From positions 1 to 16,771 of the forward strand of contig CAZLDG010000029.1 of NCBI GenBank assembly GCA_964558405.1: 16,771 nucleotides of DNA, read 5' to 3'. The DNA comes from Thioglobus_B sp964558405. GTDB lineage: Bacteria > Pseudomonadota > Gammaproteobacteria > PS1 > Pseudothioglobaceae. The position numbers were made by a program, and so were the translations under genes. Under the pieces are notes generated by a model. That model saw nothing but the letters and a program-made list of their open reading frames with translations. It was not told where the DNA came from and did not search any database. Positions within the stretch are counted from its first letter, which is position 1. Each line of letters starts with the position of its first letter. This document shows positions 1 to 7,965 of the stretch, one piece after another.

Positions 1-179
1 GGACAATCATCCATATGAAAGAAAATGAAGACGCCTTTTTTACCGGCATCCCGCGCATCATCTAGGTTCTCGCTGTAGTCGTTAAAATGCTGATCAAATA
101 AATCAGCGGCCAAAGTATTTGGCACCAAGCCAATGGTTAGTAGGGCGGCACATAGCCACCTTAATAGGTTGATTCGCAT
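1..179 (-). CDS. Secreted thioredoxin-like protein, partial (C-terminus off the left edge)
   Basis: Only the first 59 residues are present. They begin MRINLLRWLCAALLTIGL, a basic start plus hydrophobic stretch that reads as a signal peptide with likely cleavage after the LAA region (about residue 25). The mature start then runs to KKGVFIFFHMDDCP. A beta strand ending in a Cys-Pro is the usual lead-in to a thioredoxin CxxC active site, but the second cysteine lies outside the window. I infer a periplasmic thiol-disulfide or thioredoxin-fold protein; SoxW/DsbC-like assignments cannot be told apart here. Two adjacent ATG codons exist (182 and 179). The GGGGG Shine-Dalgarno at 186-190 is 6 bases from the 179 ATG and only 3 from the 182 one, so 179 is preferred. 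The gene follows ftsY on the same strand with a gap of about 67 bases. Confidence 0.7.
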   Translation of the reverse strand, partial: MRINLLRWLCAALLTIGLVPNTLAADLFDQHFNDYSENLDDARDAGKKGVFIFFHMDDC

Positions 180-185
180 CATATA

Positions 186-190
186 CCCCC
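186..190 (-). promoter_or_regulatory. Ribosome binding site of the thioredoxin-like gene
   Basis: A GGGGG run on the minus strand lies 6 bases before the ATG at 179. It decides between the two adjacent ATG codons. A weak -10-like TATCAT lies upstream at 209-214, but no convincing -35 accompanies it. Confidence 0.5.
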
Positions 191-246
191 AAGTTAATGA
201 TGGACTTTATGATAACAAATAACCGATTTGAAATTGTAACGTTTTG

Positions 247-1191
247 TTACTCAAATAAGGCTTCAATAAAATCCTTAGCCACAAAGGGTTTTAGATCATC
301 GATTCCTTCACCTACGCCAATATAGCGAATAGGCAGATTCAGCTCGTCAGAAATGGCGAACAACACGCCACCTTTGGCGGTGCCATCAAGCTTGGTAATA
401 CTCACACCACTGAGCTCAATGGCTTTGTTGAATTCTTTGGCTTGATTGATGGCATTTTGACCAGAGCCACCATCAACCACCAGCATGGTTTCGTGTGGTG
501 CATCTGGATTTTGCTTGCCAATCACACGTTTGATTTTTTCTAATTCTTGCATGAGGTTGCCCTGGGTGTGCAAGCGTCCAGCGGTATCAGCAATTAAGAT
601 GTCAATATTTTTTGCGCGCGCTGATTCGTAAGCATCGTAAATCACAGAGGCGGCATCTGCCCCTGTGGCTTGCGCGATGACAGGGATCTCATTGCGCTCA
701 CCCCAAACCTTGAGTTGTTCAACAGCTGCGGCGCGGAAAGTATCACCCGCGGCCAGCATCACCGACTTGCCTTGGTTTTGGAATGATTTGGCCAATTTAC
801 CAATGGTAGTAGTCTTGCCTGCGCCGTTAATGCCTACCACTAAGATGACAAAGGTTTGTCCAATGTCTGTCTCCAACTGCGTATCAGCAATCAGCAGTTG
901 TGCCAACTCTTGTTTTAAAAACTCGTACAAGGCGTCTGAGTCTTTAAGGGTTTTTCGCGAAGCGTTTTGTCTAACCGATTCCAGCACTTTGTCGGTGGTG
1001 CTAATGCCAATGTCTGCGGTAATCAGCAGCATTTCTAATTCGTCTAGCAAGTCATCATCGATGGCTTTTTTACCTAGTAGTAATGAGGAAAGACCCGAAC
1101 CTAATTTTTCTCTGGATTTGATTAGTCGCTGTTTAAGCGAGGCAGGTTTTTGATCCGTTTCAGATTTGTCTTTTTTAAAAAAATTAAACAC
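247..1191 (-). CDS. ftsY: Signal recognition particle receptor FtsY
   Basis: SRP-family GTPase that receives ribosome-nascent chain complexes from Ffh/4.5S RNA at the inner membrane and delivers them to SecYEG. At 314 residues it is an NG-domain-only form with a short basic N-terminus (MFNFFKKDK) in place of the long acidic A domain of E. coli FtsY (about 500 residues). The N domain covers roughly residues 15-105. The G domain shows the P-loop GINGAGKT at 120-127, DTFRAAA near 150-155, DTAGR at 202-206, TKLD at 266-269, and the closing GVGEGIDDL near 292-300. The start is GTG at 1191: an in-frame TAA at 1201-1203 excludes anything longer. No clear Shine-Dalgarno precedes it. It is divergent from the M16 pair, a common gammaproteobacterial arrangement, but ftsE and ftsX, often found downstream of ftsY, are not next to it. 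Confidence 0.97.
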   Translation of the reverse strand: MFNFFKKDKSETDQKPASLKQRLIKSREKLGSGLSSLLLGKKAIDDDLLDELEMLLITADIGISTTDKVLESVRQNASRKTLKDSDALYEFLKQELAQLLIADTQLETDIGQTFVILVVGINGAGKTTTIGKLAKSFQNQGKSVMLAAGDTFRAAAVEQLKVWGERNEIPVIAQATGADAASVIYDAYESARAKNIDILIADTAGRLHTQGNLMQELEKIKRVIGKQNPDAPHETMLVVDGGSGQNAINQAKEFNKAIELSGVSITKLDGTAKGGVLFAISDELNLPIRYIGVGEGIDDLKPFVAKDFIEALFE

Positions 1192-1199
1192 TGCTTGTC

Positions 1200-1205
1200 T
1201 TTATA
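1200..1205 (-). promoter_or_regulatory. Candidate -10 box for ftsY
   Basis: TATAAA on the minus strand overlaps the plus-strand TATAAT at 1202-1207. Transcription starting 6-7 bases downstream would begin only about 2 bases before the GTG start of ftsY. No good -35 is visible, and the A/T-rich sequence makes a chance match possible. Confidence 0.35.
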
Positions 1206-1207
1206 AT
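1202..1207 (+). promoter_or_regulatory. Candidate -10 box (TATAAT) for the M16 peptidase pair
   Basis: An exact TATAAT lies in the 25-base divergent gap between ftsY and the first M16 gene. The predicted transcription start (about 1213-1214) would leave a leader of about 3 bases before the ATG at 1217, and no Shine-Dalgarno is seen there. A -35 at the expected distance is not recognisable, since that position falls in an A-run inside ftsY. Confidence 0.45.
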
Positions 1208-1216
1208 GAATGAGTA

Positions 1217-2539
1217 ATGAGGCGTTTAATTTTACTACTTGTGGTTTTCTCCAGCCGGGTTTTTGCAACGGATGGATTATTAACACAACACAATGTACAT
1301 CAGGCACAACTAGACAATGGCCTAAAGATTGTAGTCAAGGTAGATCGTCGCGCACCGGTGTTTATTTCACAGCTTTGGTATCAAGTGGGCGCCAGTGATG
1401 AGCGTCGTCCGCATACGGGTATTTCACATCTGTTAGAACATATGATGTTCAAAGGCACTCAGCGTTACAAGGCTGGCGAGTTTTCCAAGATTATTGCCAA
1501 AAATGGCGGTGATGACAATGCCTTTACTTCTAAAGACTATACGGCCTATTATCAAAAGATGCACAACTCCAAACTCGAGTTGGCAATTCAGATGGAAGCT
1601 GATCGCATGCGCCATTTGAGCTTCTCTCACCGAGAGCTTGCCAAGGAAAGACAAGTGGTCTTGGAGGAGCGTAGACAACGGGTTGAGGACAATCCCAACG
1701 CCAAGGTTTATGAGCAACTTAGGCTAATCTCTTTTGCGGAGCAAGGCCCTTATCATGCGCCAGTGATTGGTTTTCAAAGTGATATAGAGCAAATACAATT
1801 AGCAGATTTGCGTCATTGGTATGCGCGTTATTATGCGCCAAATAATGCGACGTTGGTAGTGGTTGGTGATGTTGAACCTGCTCAGGTACTTGAATACGCA
1901 CAACGCTATTTGGGTGGTTATACTGCCAGTGATATAACGCATTCGCCTCAACCCTCAATTGCCAGAGTTGGACAGCACAAGGTATTAAAACTCAAAGCAA
2001 AACTGCCGTTTTATACGTTGGGTTTTCACGTACCTAGCCTAAAGAGTGCTACAGATAAGCAGCAGGCCTACCAGTTAGAAATGTTGGCCTATGTGCTGGA
2101 TAACGGCCTGTCTAAAGCCTTGATGCGTAATCAGCAAATTGTCTCTAGTATTGGCGTGGGGTATCGCCTATACGACAAGTACGATACGCTATTTACCATT
2201 AGCTTTATTCCTGCCAAAGGCATAGACAATGCTCAAGTGCTTAAAGCGATTCGCACTCAAGTTGATGAGTTGATTGCACAGCCACATTTGATTGTGCCAG
2301 AGATGGGGCGTACTAAGGCGCAACTAGAGGCCAGCTTTGTGTTTGAACAAGACTTAATCCATGTTCAGGCTTATTATTTGGGCATGTTGGACACTACTGG
2401 TCTGGGTGTGGCTAAAATGTTTGAATATGTCGATAAAATGAATGAAATTAAAGCTAAAAAGCTATCAAATGTCGCTAAAATCTATTTAGATTTTTCTAAG
2501 GTAAACAGTGTTGAACTCCAACCACAGGTGCTGCAATGA
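1217..2539 (+). CDS. M16 family zinc metallopeptidase, catalytic subunit, exported
   Basis: Insulinase/PqqL-type peptidase of 440 residues. The N-terminus MRRLILLLVVFSSRVFA is a signal peptide, so the protein probably acts in the periplasm. The inverted zinc motif HLLEH is intact (H71, E74, H75), and a downstream Glu in the VVLEERRQR segment (E150/E151, about 76 residues on) supplies the third ligand. Two M16 halves are present: the N-terminal catalytic half, about 20-220, and a C-terminal half, about 240-435. The conserved R...Y pair expected in the C-terminal half is not clear. The start is forced: an in-frame TGA sits at 1211-1213. The gene overlaps the next by 4 bases (ATGA), so the two are translationally coupled and probably form a heterodimer like mitochondrial processing peptidase. 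The natural substrate is unknown. Confidence 0.93.
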   Translation: MRRLILLLVVFSSRVFATDGLLTQHNVHQAQLDNGLKIVVKVDRRAPVFISQLWYQVGASDERRPHTGISHLLEHMMFKGTQRYKAGEFSKIIAKNGGDDNAFTSKDYTAYYQKMHNSKLELAIQMEADRMRHLSFSHRELAKERQVVLEERRQRVEDNPNAKVYEQLRLISFAEQGPYHAPVIGFQSDIEQIQLADLRHWYARYYAPNNATLVVVGDVEPAQVLEYAQRYLGGYTASDITHSPQPSIARVGQHKVLKLKAKLPFYTLGFHVPSLKSATDKQQAYQLEMLAYVLDNGLSKALMRNQQIVSSIGVGYRLYDKYDTLFTISFIPAKGIDNAQVLKAIRTQVDELIAQPHLIVPEMGRTKAQLEASFVFEQDLIHVQAYYLGMLDTTGLGVAKMFEYVDKMNEIKAKKLSNVAKIYLDFSKVNSVELQPQVLQ

Positions 2540-3828
2540 GATATTGGTTATCGCTGGCATGGTTTATTTGTAGTGCGGGTTATGCACAACTAAATATTCA
2601 AAGTTGGCAGACGCCAGAGGGTGCCAAAGTTTTATTTGTGCAAACCCAGGGGTTGCCGATGTTGGATATTGCCCTTAATTTTGATGCAGCCAGCTCTAGA
2701 GATGGGGATCAGCATGGATTAGCCTCTGTCACCAATGCGCTGATTGGCACAGCAACGACCCATCAAAGCGAGGAGCAAATTATTCAAACTTTTGAATCCT
2801 TAGGGGTAGAGTTTTCCACGCACTCCTTAAAGGATATGTCGATTATCTCACTACGCAGTTTGACGCGTCCGCAGATACTCAATCGCGCTGTCTCGTTGTT
2901 TTCACAGGTTATTGCCCAGCCAAAGTTTACCCAAGCAAAGCTAACGCGTGAGAGAAAGCAGATGCTCAGAGCGCTGGCCGCAGCCAAGCAATCTCCGGGT
3001 GATGTGGCCTCTTTGGCTTTTGCTCAAAGCGTGTTTGCCTCTCATCCTTATGCACACAATAAACTCGGCGACGAACACAGTCTAGGCGCGATTACACTGG
3101 CAGATGTGAAAGCGCATTATCGGCGCTATTACAGTGCTAAAAATCTAACCATTGCCTTGGTTGGTGGTATCTCTACAGTCAAAGCCAAGCAAATTGCTCG
3201 TCAATTGTCTCACGGGCTTAATATTGGGGAAAAAGCACCAGAACACCCCATGGTTCAGCCATTAACACAAGCCAGTACTCAGCATATTGAATTTCCTTCA
3301 ACCCAAACTCATCTGCTGATTGGACAAGTGGGTATTAACCGCTCACATCCTGATTATTACGCCTTATATTTGGGTAATCACCTCTTGGGAGGTAGTGGTT
3401 TGAATTCAATCTTGAGTCGTGAGATTCGTGAGGATAAGGGTTTGGCTTATTCGACCTCGAGCTACTTTACCAAGATGAAAGCACATGGATACTTTCTCAT
3501 CAAACTGCAAACCAAAAACACCCAGGCCGATCAGGCCAAGTCCATTGCGCTGAATACCTTGAGTGATTTTATCAAGCGTCCAATCTCAGCAGAATCACTC
3601 CAGGACGCTAAAGACAATATCATTGGTGGTTTTGCACTAGAGATTGCCAGCAATGCCAATATTTTGACCTATTTATCCATTATTGGCTTTTACGGATTGC
3701 CACTAGATTACTTATCAAGTTTTACTCAACACATTAAAACCCTTGACGAGACTCAGGTTCAACAAGCATTTAATCGTTTGATTGATACCAATAAGTTGGC
3801 CATTGTTAGCGTGGGCCAGAGACAATAA
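2536..3828 (+). CDS. M16 family peptidase-like protein, non-catalytic partner, exported
   Basis: 430 residues with an N-terminal signal peptide (MRYWLSLAWFICSAGYAQ, likely cleaved after GYA). It has the M16 fold, but the zinc motif is lost: where HxxEH should be, the sequence reads SVTNA (S64 to A68, following GLA), so it cannot bind the catalytic zinc. It keeps the C-terminal R...Y pair in REDKGLAY (R298, Y305), which positions substrate in M16 enzymes. This is the pattern of the regulatory subunit in M16B pairs. It starts at the ATGA overlap with the catalytic gene, giving one operon and probably equimolar subunits. Together the two genes make one expected active site: zinc from the first protein, R/Y from the second. 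Confidence 0.92.
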   Translation: MRYWLSLAWFICSAGYAQLNIQSWQTPEGAKVLFVQTQGLPMLDIALNFDAASSRDGDQHGLASVTNALIGTATTHQSEEQIIQTFESLGVEFSTHSLKDMSIISLRSLTRPQILNRAVSLFSQVIAQPKFTQAKLTRERKQMLRALAAAKQSPGDVASLAFAQSVFASHPYAHNKLGDEHSLGAITLADVKAHYRRYYSAKNLTIALVGGISTVKAKQIARQLSHGLNIGEKAPEHPMVQPLTQASTQHIEFPSTQTHLLIGQVGINRSHPDYYALYLGNHLLGGSGLNSILSREIREDKGLAYSTSSYFTKMKAHGYFLIKLQTKNTQADQAKSIALNTLSDFIKRPISAESLQDAKDNIIGGFALEIASNANILTYLSIIGFYGLPLDYLSSFTQHIKTLDETQVQQAFNRLIDTNKLAIVSVGQRQ

Positions 3829-3853
3829 ATTTATGAGCCTAATCCAATAAAAA

Positions 3854-4201
3854 ATGAATACCAGTGAACTGCTTTTTTCTTATGGCACCTTGCAAACACC
3901 CGAGGTACAACTAGAGACCTTTGGTCGCCACCTAGGCGGTACGCCTGATGCTTTGCTGGGCTATCAATTGCAGATGGTGGCGATCTCGGATCCACAAGTG
4001 GTGGAGCTTAGTGGCGAGTCTCACCATCCGATTGCCATTCCTACTGGTGATGAGGCCAGTCGTGTTTCGGGCATGGTGTTTGCCATCACCCCAGAGGAAT
4101 TGGCCCATGCCGATGGTTACGAAGTCAGTGATTATCAGCGCGTAATGGGTAAGCTGGACTCGGGCAAACAGGCCTGGGTTTATGTCAGCGCTAAAGACTG
4201 A
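3854..4201 (+). CDS. Gamma-glutamylcyclotransferase-like (AIG2/GGCT fold) protein
   Basis: 115-residue cytosolic protein of the AIG2/GGCT superfamily. YGTL at residues 10-13 is the family's nucleotide/glutamyl-binding loop signature. ITPEELAHADGYEVSDYQR near 78-96 is the second hallmark; E90 is the probable general acid/base. Family members release 5-oxoproline from gamma-glutamyl peptides or amines, but the substrate here cannot be read from sequence. The start ATG follows the second M16 gene by 25 bases with only a weak A-rich Shine-Dalgarno, so it may be co-transcribed with the M16 pair. It ends 3 bases before the end of the convergent FAD/Fe-S gene. Confidence 0.8.
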   Translation: MNTSELLFSYGTLQTPEVQLETFGRHLGGTPDALLGYQLQMVAISDPQVVELSGESHHPIAIPTGDEASRVSGMVFAITPEELAHADGYEVSDYQRVMGKLDSGKQAWVYVSAKD

Positions 4202-4204
4202 TTG

Positions 4205-7200
4205 CTATAGCAGCACCTTTTCGATATTAACCGAGTTAATAAAGTCTTTTTGCCAATGCTCCCCCAGTCTTTGACGGGCAATCACCTCAATAGGGTAGAT
4301 AGGCTTGATACCAGTGCTTGACTTGTAGCGAGACAGACCTTGTCGACAGGCTGGACAAGTGGTGAGCATCTGCACCTCTTCTTTGGCCTTAGGCGCGCCA
4401 ATCAGCTGAGTTAGGTCCTTTTGAATCTCGTTCTCTTTTTTGAATTTCACTTGTTTGGCAATATCGGCGCGAGACACAGCAAAGGTGCCCGCCTCACCAC
4501 AGCAACGATCGTTTTGCGTCACATCTGCACCCATGAGATGACTTACTACCTGTGCAGAATCCTCCGATTTAATTGGATCATGACAAGGCGCATGATAAAG
4601 GTATTGTTCGTTGTTATTCTCCAACTTAACTCCAGCACCTAATAAATACTCATGCACATCTAACAGCTCTGAATCTTTAAAGATATCACCAAGTTCATAG
4701 GTAAGTAATTGATCAATACAAGTACCACAAGAGGTAATCACATGTCGAATGTCTAAATAATTTAGCGTATTGGCCATGCGATGGAACAAGACGCGATTGT
4801 TGGTTGAAATTTCCTTGCCGCGCTTTAGATCACCGCTTGAGGTTTGCGGATAGCCACAACATAAATAGCTTGGTGGTAGTACCACTTTAACACCCTGATG
4901 ATAGAGTAGTGCAATACTGGCCAGAGCAATTTGTGAATATAGGCGTTCAGAGCCACAACCTGGGAAATAAAACACGCTGGGCGAGGTATCGGTTGCTTTT
5001 TCCGGATGCGCCAGAATTGGCAGGGTTTTGCCATCGTTAATATCCAATAGGTCTCGTAGTGGCTTGTTGCCCGTATCTGTTGGTAGTGGCTTATCCAGTA
5101 CGGTGGCTAGTTCAATCGCCAAGCCTGGCTTGCCAATGGTTTTATCCGGTTGTTTGTTTAGTAGAGGCTTGGCCAGCTTGCTGACAAAGTTTTGCGCCTT
5201 ATAACCATAATCAATCAACAGTTTTTTCGCCAGGCGAATACGCCATGGATGTGTCATGTTTAGATAAGCCATTGAGGCTTTGGCCATGAGGTTGCTTTGA
5301 TAATGATTTTGCGTACGCAAGATGTGCTTCATCTTGGTGCTAACATCGCCAAAATCAATATTAACCGGACACGGCGTTACACAACGATGACAAATGGTGC
5401 AATGATCCGCCACATCGTTAAATTCACTAAAGTGTGCCACTGAGATGCCACGTCTGGTTTGTTCTTCGTATAAGAAGGCCTCAGAGATTAAATTCGAGCC
5501 AATAATCTTATCGCGTGGTGAGTAGAGTAGGTTGGCCTCGGGCACGTGTGTGGTGCACACACTCTTACACTTGCCACAACGTAGGCAAGACTTCACCATG
5601 TCGTTAATCTCGCCCAGCTCACTGCTTTCTAAAATCAGAGCCTCTTGTTCTACCAATTTTAGTGAGGGGGTAAAGGCATTTTCTAGACCGCCACCAGGCA
5701 TGAGTTTGCCCGCATTAAAATGACCCTCAGGGTCCACTTGTTGTTTGTAGTCGATAAAGGCTTGTTTAAATTCATCTGAGAGGTATTGATACTTGGTTAG
5801 ACCAATGCCGTGCTCACCAGAGATAGAGCCGCCCAGATTCTGTGCCAACGCCATAATCTCATCAACCACAGACTCTGCCTGATGCAGCATCTTGGTATTG
5901 TGAGAATGTACCGGGATATTGGTGTGTACGTTGCCATCACCTGCGTGCATATGTGTGGCCACAAACAAACGCTCTTCTCTAAACTCAGCGTGAATCTGTT
6001 CAATGGCTTGACGAATCTCCTCCAGCACCTCGCCCATGAGTAATTGATTCAGTGGTTTGGCAAATTCCTCTACATAAGAGATGACACGCACCTGGGTTTG
6101 GATGTCTTTAAAGTGTTCTAATTGATTCAGCGTTTGCCATTGTGCTTCTACCGAGTCGGCCAACTCGATAGCAGCAGTAATTTTGTCGTGAATCAAACCA
6201 GACTCGGCCTTAATGCTAATGAGATATTTGCGTACCTCAGAGAGAATCAGTAGCTTGTTTTCAATTGATAGGCGGATGTTAATAAACTCGACACCGTCGT
6301 TATATTCAGCAAGTTTTTCCAGTGGAATAACCACGTCTTCATTGATTTTAAAGGCGTTGGTATGTGCGGCAATCGCAGCGGTATTGGCGCGATCTTTCCA
6401 AAATGCTTGGCGCTTATCGGGCAATTTGGCCACGAAACATTCACCATCGCGCTCAGTGGTAATGCTAACTATTTTTTCAATATAGTCATCCAGCGTGCTT
6501 TCGCTATGACTAGAGATATCAATAAGTAATACCATCTTCGGTAATTCGAAGCGTTTGGCCTTAGTGGTGTAATCCACCGCTTTAATATAGCGTGCATCGA
6601 GGTGCTCCATGCCCACCAAGTCCACATCATCGCTAGCATCCACGCAATCTTTAATGGCGACAATAGCAGAAGTGGCCTGATTTAGATCATGGCCAAAGAA
6701 TTCTAGACATAGGGTGTTGATGTGTTCTAGTGGCTGATGCAAGACAAAGCGCGCCGAGGTGATAAAGCCATCACAGCCTTCTTTTTGAATACCCGGTAAA
6801 CCGCCTAAAAACTTATTGGTTACATCCTTGCCCAGTCCGCGCTTACGCATGTCGTGGGTATCGAGCTCTAAGATCTCACTGTCAATAACACTTTGTGCAT
6901 CATCTTCTAGTTGAAAAACCTCAAAGCGAATACGCTCAAGCAGCTGAATTTTATCTTGATTATGATCCAGACGTCTGACTTCAATCCACTTACCTTGTGG
7001 CGTTACCATCTTCCAAGACAGGAGGTTGTCAATGGTTGTACCCCAACGCAGCGCCTTTTTACCGCCCGCATTCATGGCCACATTACCACCAATGGTGCAG
7101 GCATCTTGAGAGGTTGGATCCACCGCAAATACCAGACCCTTAGCATTGGCCGCCTCACTAACGCGTTTAGTGACCACACCAGCGCCAACGTTAATACTAT

Positions 7201-7885
7201 GCAGGCTATGATCAGATTCAATCGAATCGATAAAACTGAGTTTTTCAGTGTTAATCACCGCGGTTTGACGTGAGAGTGGAATGGCACTGCCGGTATAGCC
7301 AGTACCACCACCGCGCGGAATAATGGTTAGCCCTAGCTCAATACAAACCTTCACAATAGCAGCAATCTCAATCTCTGTGTCTGGGGTGATTACCACCTGC
7401 GGGTATTCAACACGCCAGTCAGTCGCATCAGTTGAATGCGCTGAACGTGATAAAGCGTCAAAACGAATATTGTTTTTATGCGTAACCTTCAGTAGGGCTT
7501 TTTCTACACGATCTTTATTGTTTTTAAACGCACTGAGATAGTACTTGAATTCATCTACCGCTTGATCAGTAGCCTCTAGTAGCTGTAAAACCTTGTTGTT
7601 ATCATTAGCGCGTGCGCGAATCTGATCCAGTCTTGAATATAAGGCTTCGGTCAGTTGTTGCCAGCGACGCTTATTGGTAATCAGATCTTCTTGCAAGTAG
7701 GGGTTGCGATTCACCACCCACATATCGCCCAGTACTTCAAAGAGCATGCGTGCAGAACGACCCGTGTTGCGGTCTGCGCGTAATTGGTTAAGAATCTCCC
7801 AAGCTGGCTCGCCTAAAAAACGACAGACAATTTCTTTGTCAGAAAAAGAGGTGTAGTTATAGGGGATTTCGCGATATTGATCCAA
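4205..7885 (-). CDS. DUF3683-type FAD-binding oxidase / 4Fe-4S / cysteine-rich domain fusion, probable 2-hydroxyacid dehydrogenase
   Basis: 1226 residues, fusing what other organisms split over several subunits. Domain order: DUF3683 at about 5-130 (REIPYNYTSFSDKEIVCRFLG); VAO/PCMH-type FAD-binding at about 160-385, with the pyrophosphate loop PRGGGTGYTG (190-199) and GGNVAMNAGG (266-275); FAD-oxidase C-terminal domain at about 390-730, with HAGDGNVH (647-654) and SGEHGIG (689-695); two 4Fe-4S motifs, C767/C770/C773/C777 and C829/C832/C835/C839; then two CCG modules with C977, C1009-C1010, C1053/C1056, C1101, C1128-C1129 and C1177/C1180. This matches glycolate/D-lactate/D-2-hydroxyglutarate-type dehydrogenases (GlcD plus GlpC/LldE-like), presumably passing electrons to quinone. 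The substrate is not determined. The start is TTG at 7885; the next upstream in-frame stop follows shortly, and no ATG or GTG lies between. No signal peptide is seen, so it is probably cytoplasmic and peripheral to the membrane. Confidence 0.9.
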   Translation of the reverse strand: MDQYREIPYNYTSFSDKEIVCRFLGEPAWEILNQLRADRNTGRSARMLFEVLGDMWVVNRNPYLQEDLITNKRRWQQLTEALYSRLDQIRARANDNNKVLQLLEATDQAVDEFKYYLSAFKNNKDRVEKALLKVTHKNNIRFDALSRSAHSTDATDWRVEYPQVVITPDTEIEIAAIVKVCIELGLTIIPRGGGTGYTGSAIPLSRQTAVINTEKLSFIDSIESDHSLHSINVGAGVVTKRVSEAANAKGLVFAVDPTSQDACTIGGNVAMNAGGKKALRWGTTIDNLLSWKMVTPQGKWIEVRRLDHNQDKIQLLERIRFEVFQLEDDAQSVIDSEILELDTHDMRKRGLGKDVTNKFLGGLPGIQKEGCDGFITSARFVLHQPLEHINTLCLEFFGHDLNQATSAIVAIKDCVDASDDVDLVGMEHLDARYIKAVDYTTKAKRFELPKMVLLIDISSHSESTLDDYIEKIVSITTERDGECFVAKLPDKRQAFWKDRANTAAIAAHTNAFKINEDVVIPLEKLAEYNDGVEFINIRLSIENKLLILSEVRKYLISIKAESGLIHDKITAAIELADSVEAQWQTLNQLEHFKDIQTQVRVISYVEEFAKPLNQLLMGEVLEEIRQAIEQIHAEFREERLFVATHMHAGDGNVHTNIPVHSHNTKMLHQAESVVDEIMALAQNLGGSISGEHGIGLTKYQYLSDEFKQAFIDYKQQVDPEGHFNAGKLMPGGGLENAFTPSLKLVEQEALILESSELGEINDMVKSCLRCGKCKSVCTTHVPEANLLYSPRDKIIGSNLISEAFLYEEQTRRGISVAHFSEFNDVADHCTICHRCVTPCPVNIDFGDVSTKMKHILRTQNHYQSNLMAKASMAYLNMTHPWRIRLAKKLLIDYGYKAQNFVSKLAKPLLNKQPDKTIGKPGLAIELATVLDKPLPTDTGNKPLRDLLDINDGKTLPILAHPEKATDTSPSVFYFPGCGSERLYSQIALASIALLYHQGVKVVLPPSYLCCGYPQTSSGDLKRGKEISTNNRVLFHRMANTLNYLDIRHVITSCGTCIDQLLTYELGDIFKDSELLDVHEYLLGAGVKLENNNEQYLYHAPCHDPIKSEDSAQVVSHLMGADVTQNDRCCGEAGTFAVSRADIAKQVKFKKENEIQKDLTQLIGAPKAKEEVQMLTTCPACRQGLSRYKSSTGIKPIYPIEVIARQRLGEHWQKDFINSVNIEKVLL

Positions 7886-7922
7886 GTCTTGGCTCGAGTA
7901 GTTTCTATACGCAATTTATTTT

Positions 7923-7950
7923 ACTATAATGAATGCTATTGATAATTGAA
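7923..7950 (-). promoter_or_regulatory. Candidate promoter of the FAD/Fe-S oxidoreductase gene
   Basis: On the minus strand, a -35-like TTCAAT (7945-7950) and a -10-like TATAGT (7923-7928) are separated by 16 bases. The predicted start would give a leader of about 30 bases to the TTG at 7885. It overlaps the opposite-strand TATAAT at 7925-7930. Confidence 0.35.
7925..7930 (+). promoter_or_regulatory. Candidate -10 box (TATAAT) for hemJ
   Basis: An exact TATAAT lies in the 80-base gap between the FAD/Fe-S gene and hemJ. The predicted transcription start near 7937 gives a leader of about 29 bases, which contains the hemJ ribosome binding site. The -35 position (TTTCTA at 7902-7907, 17-base spacer) matches the consensus only weakly. 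Confidence 0.5.
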
Positions 7951-7965
7951 TTAAAGTGGGTAATT

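Noticed and set aside
236..250. GTAAC/GTTAC inverted repeat at the end of ftsY as a terminator.
   Set aside because: The stem is only 5 bp, A/T-rich, and no T-tract follows on the minus strand. It is too weak to call.
665..1153. A 162-codon open frame on the plus strand opposite ftsY.
   Set aside because: It is fully antisense to the strongly conserved ftsY N and G domains, and its translation is Ser/Ala-rich with no recognisable motif or ribosome binding site. It is a shadow frame.
4421..7541. Several 60-120 codon plus-strand frames opposite the FAD/Fe-S gene.
   Set aside because: They follow the codon structure of the opposite gene, have no ribosome binding sites and encode no recognisable domain.
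7933..7965. Eleven extra N-terminal codons for hemJ from the ATG at 7933.
   Set aside because: The ATG would lie at or before the predicted transcription start from the TATAAT at 7925. The ATG at 7966 has a ribosome binding site and gives the conserved family start.
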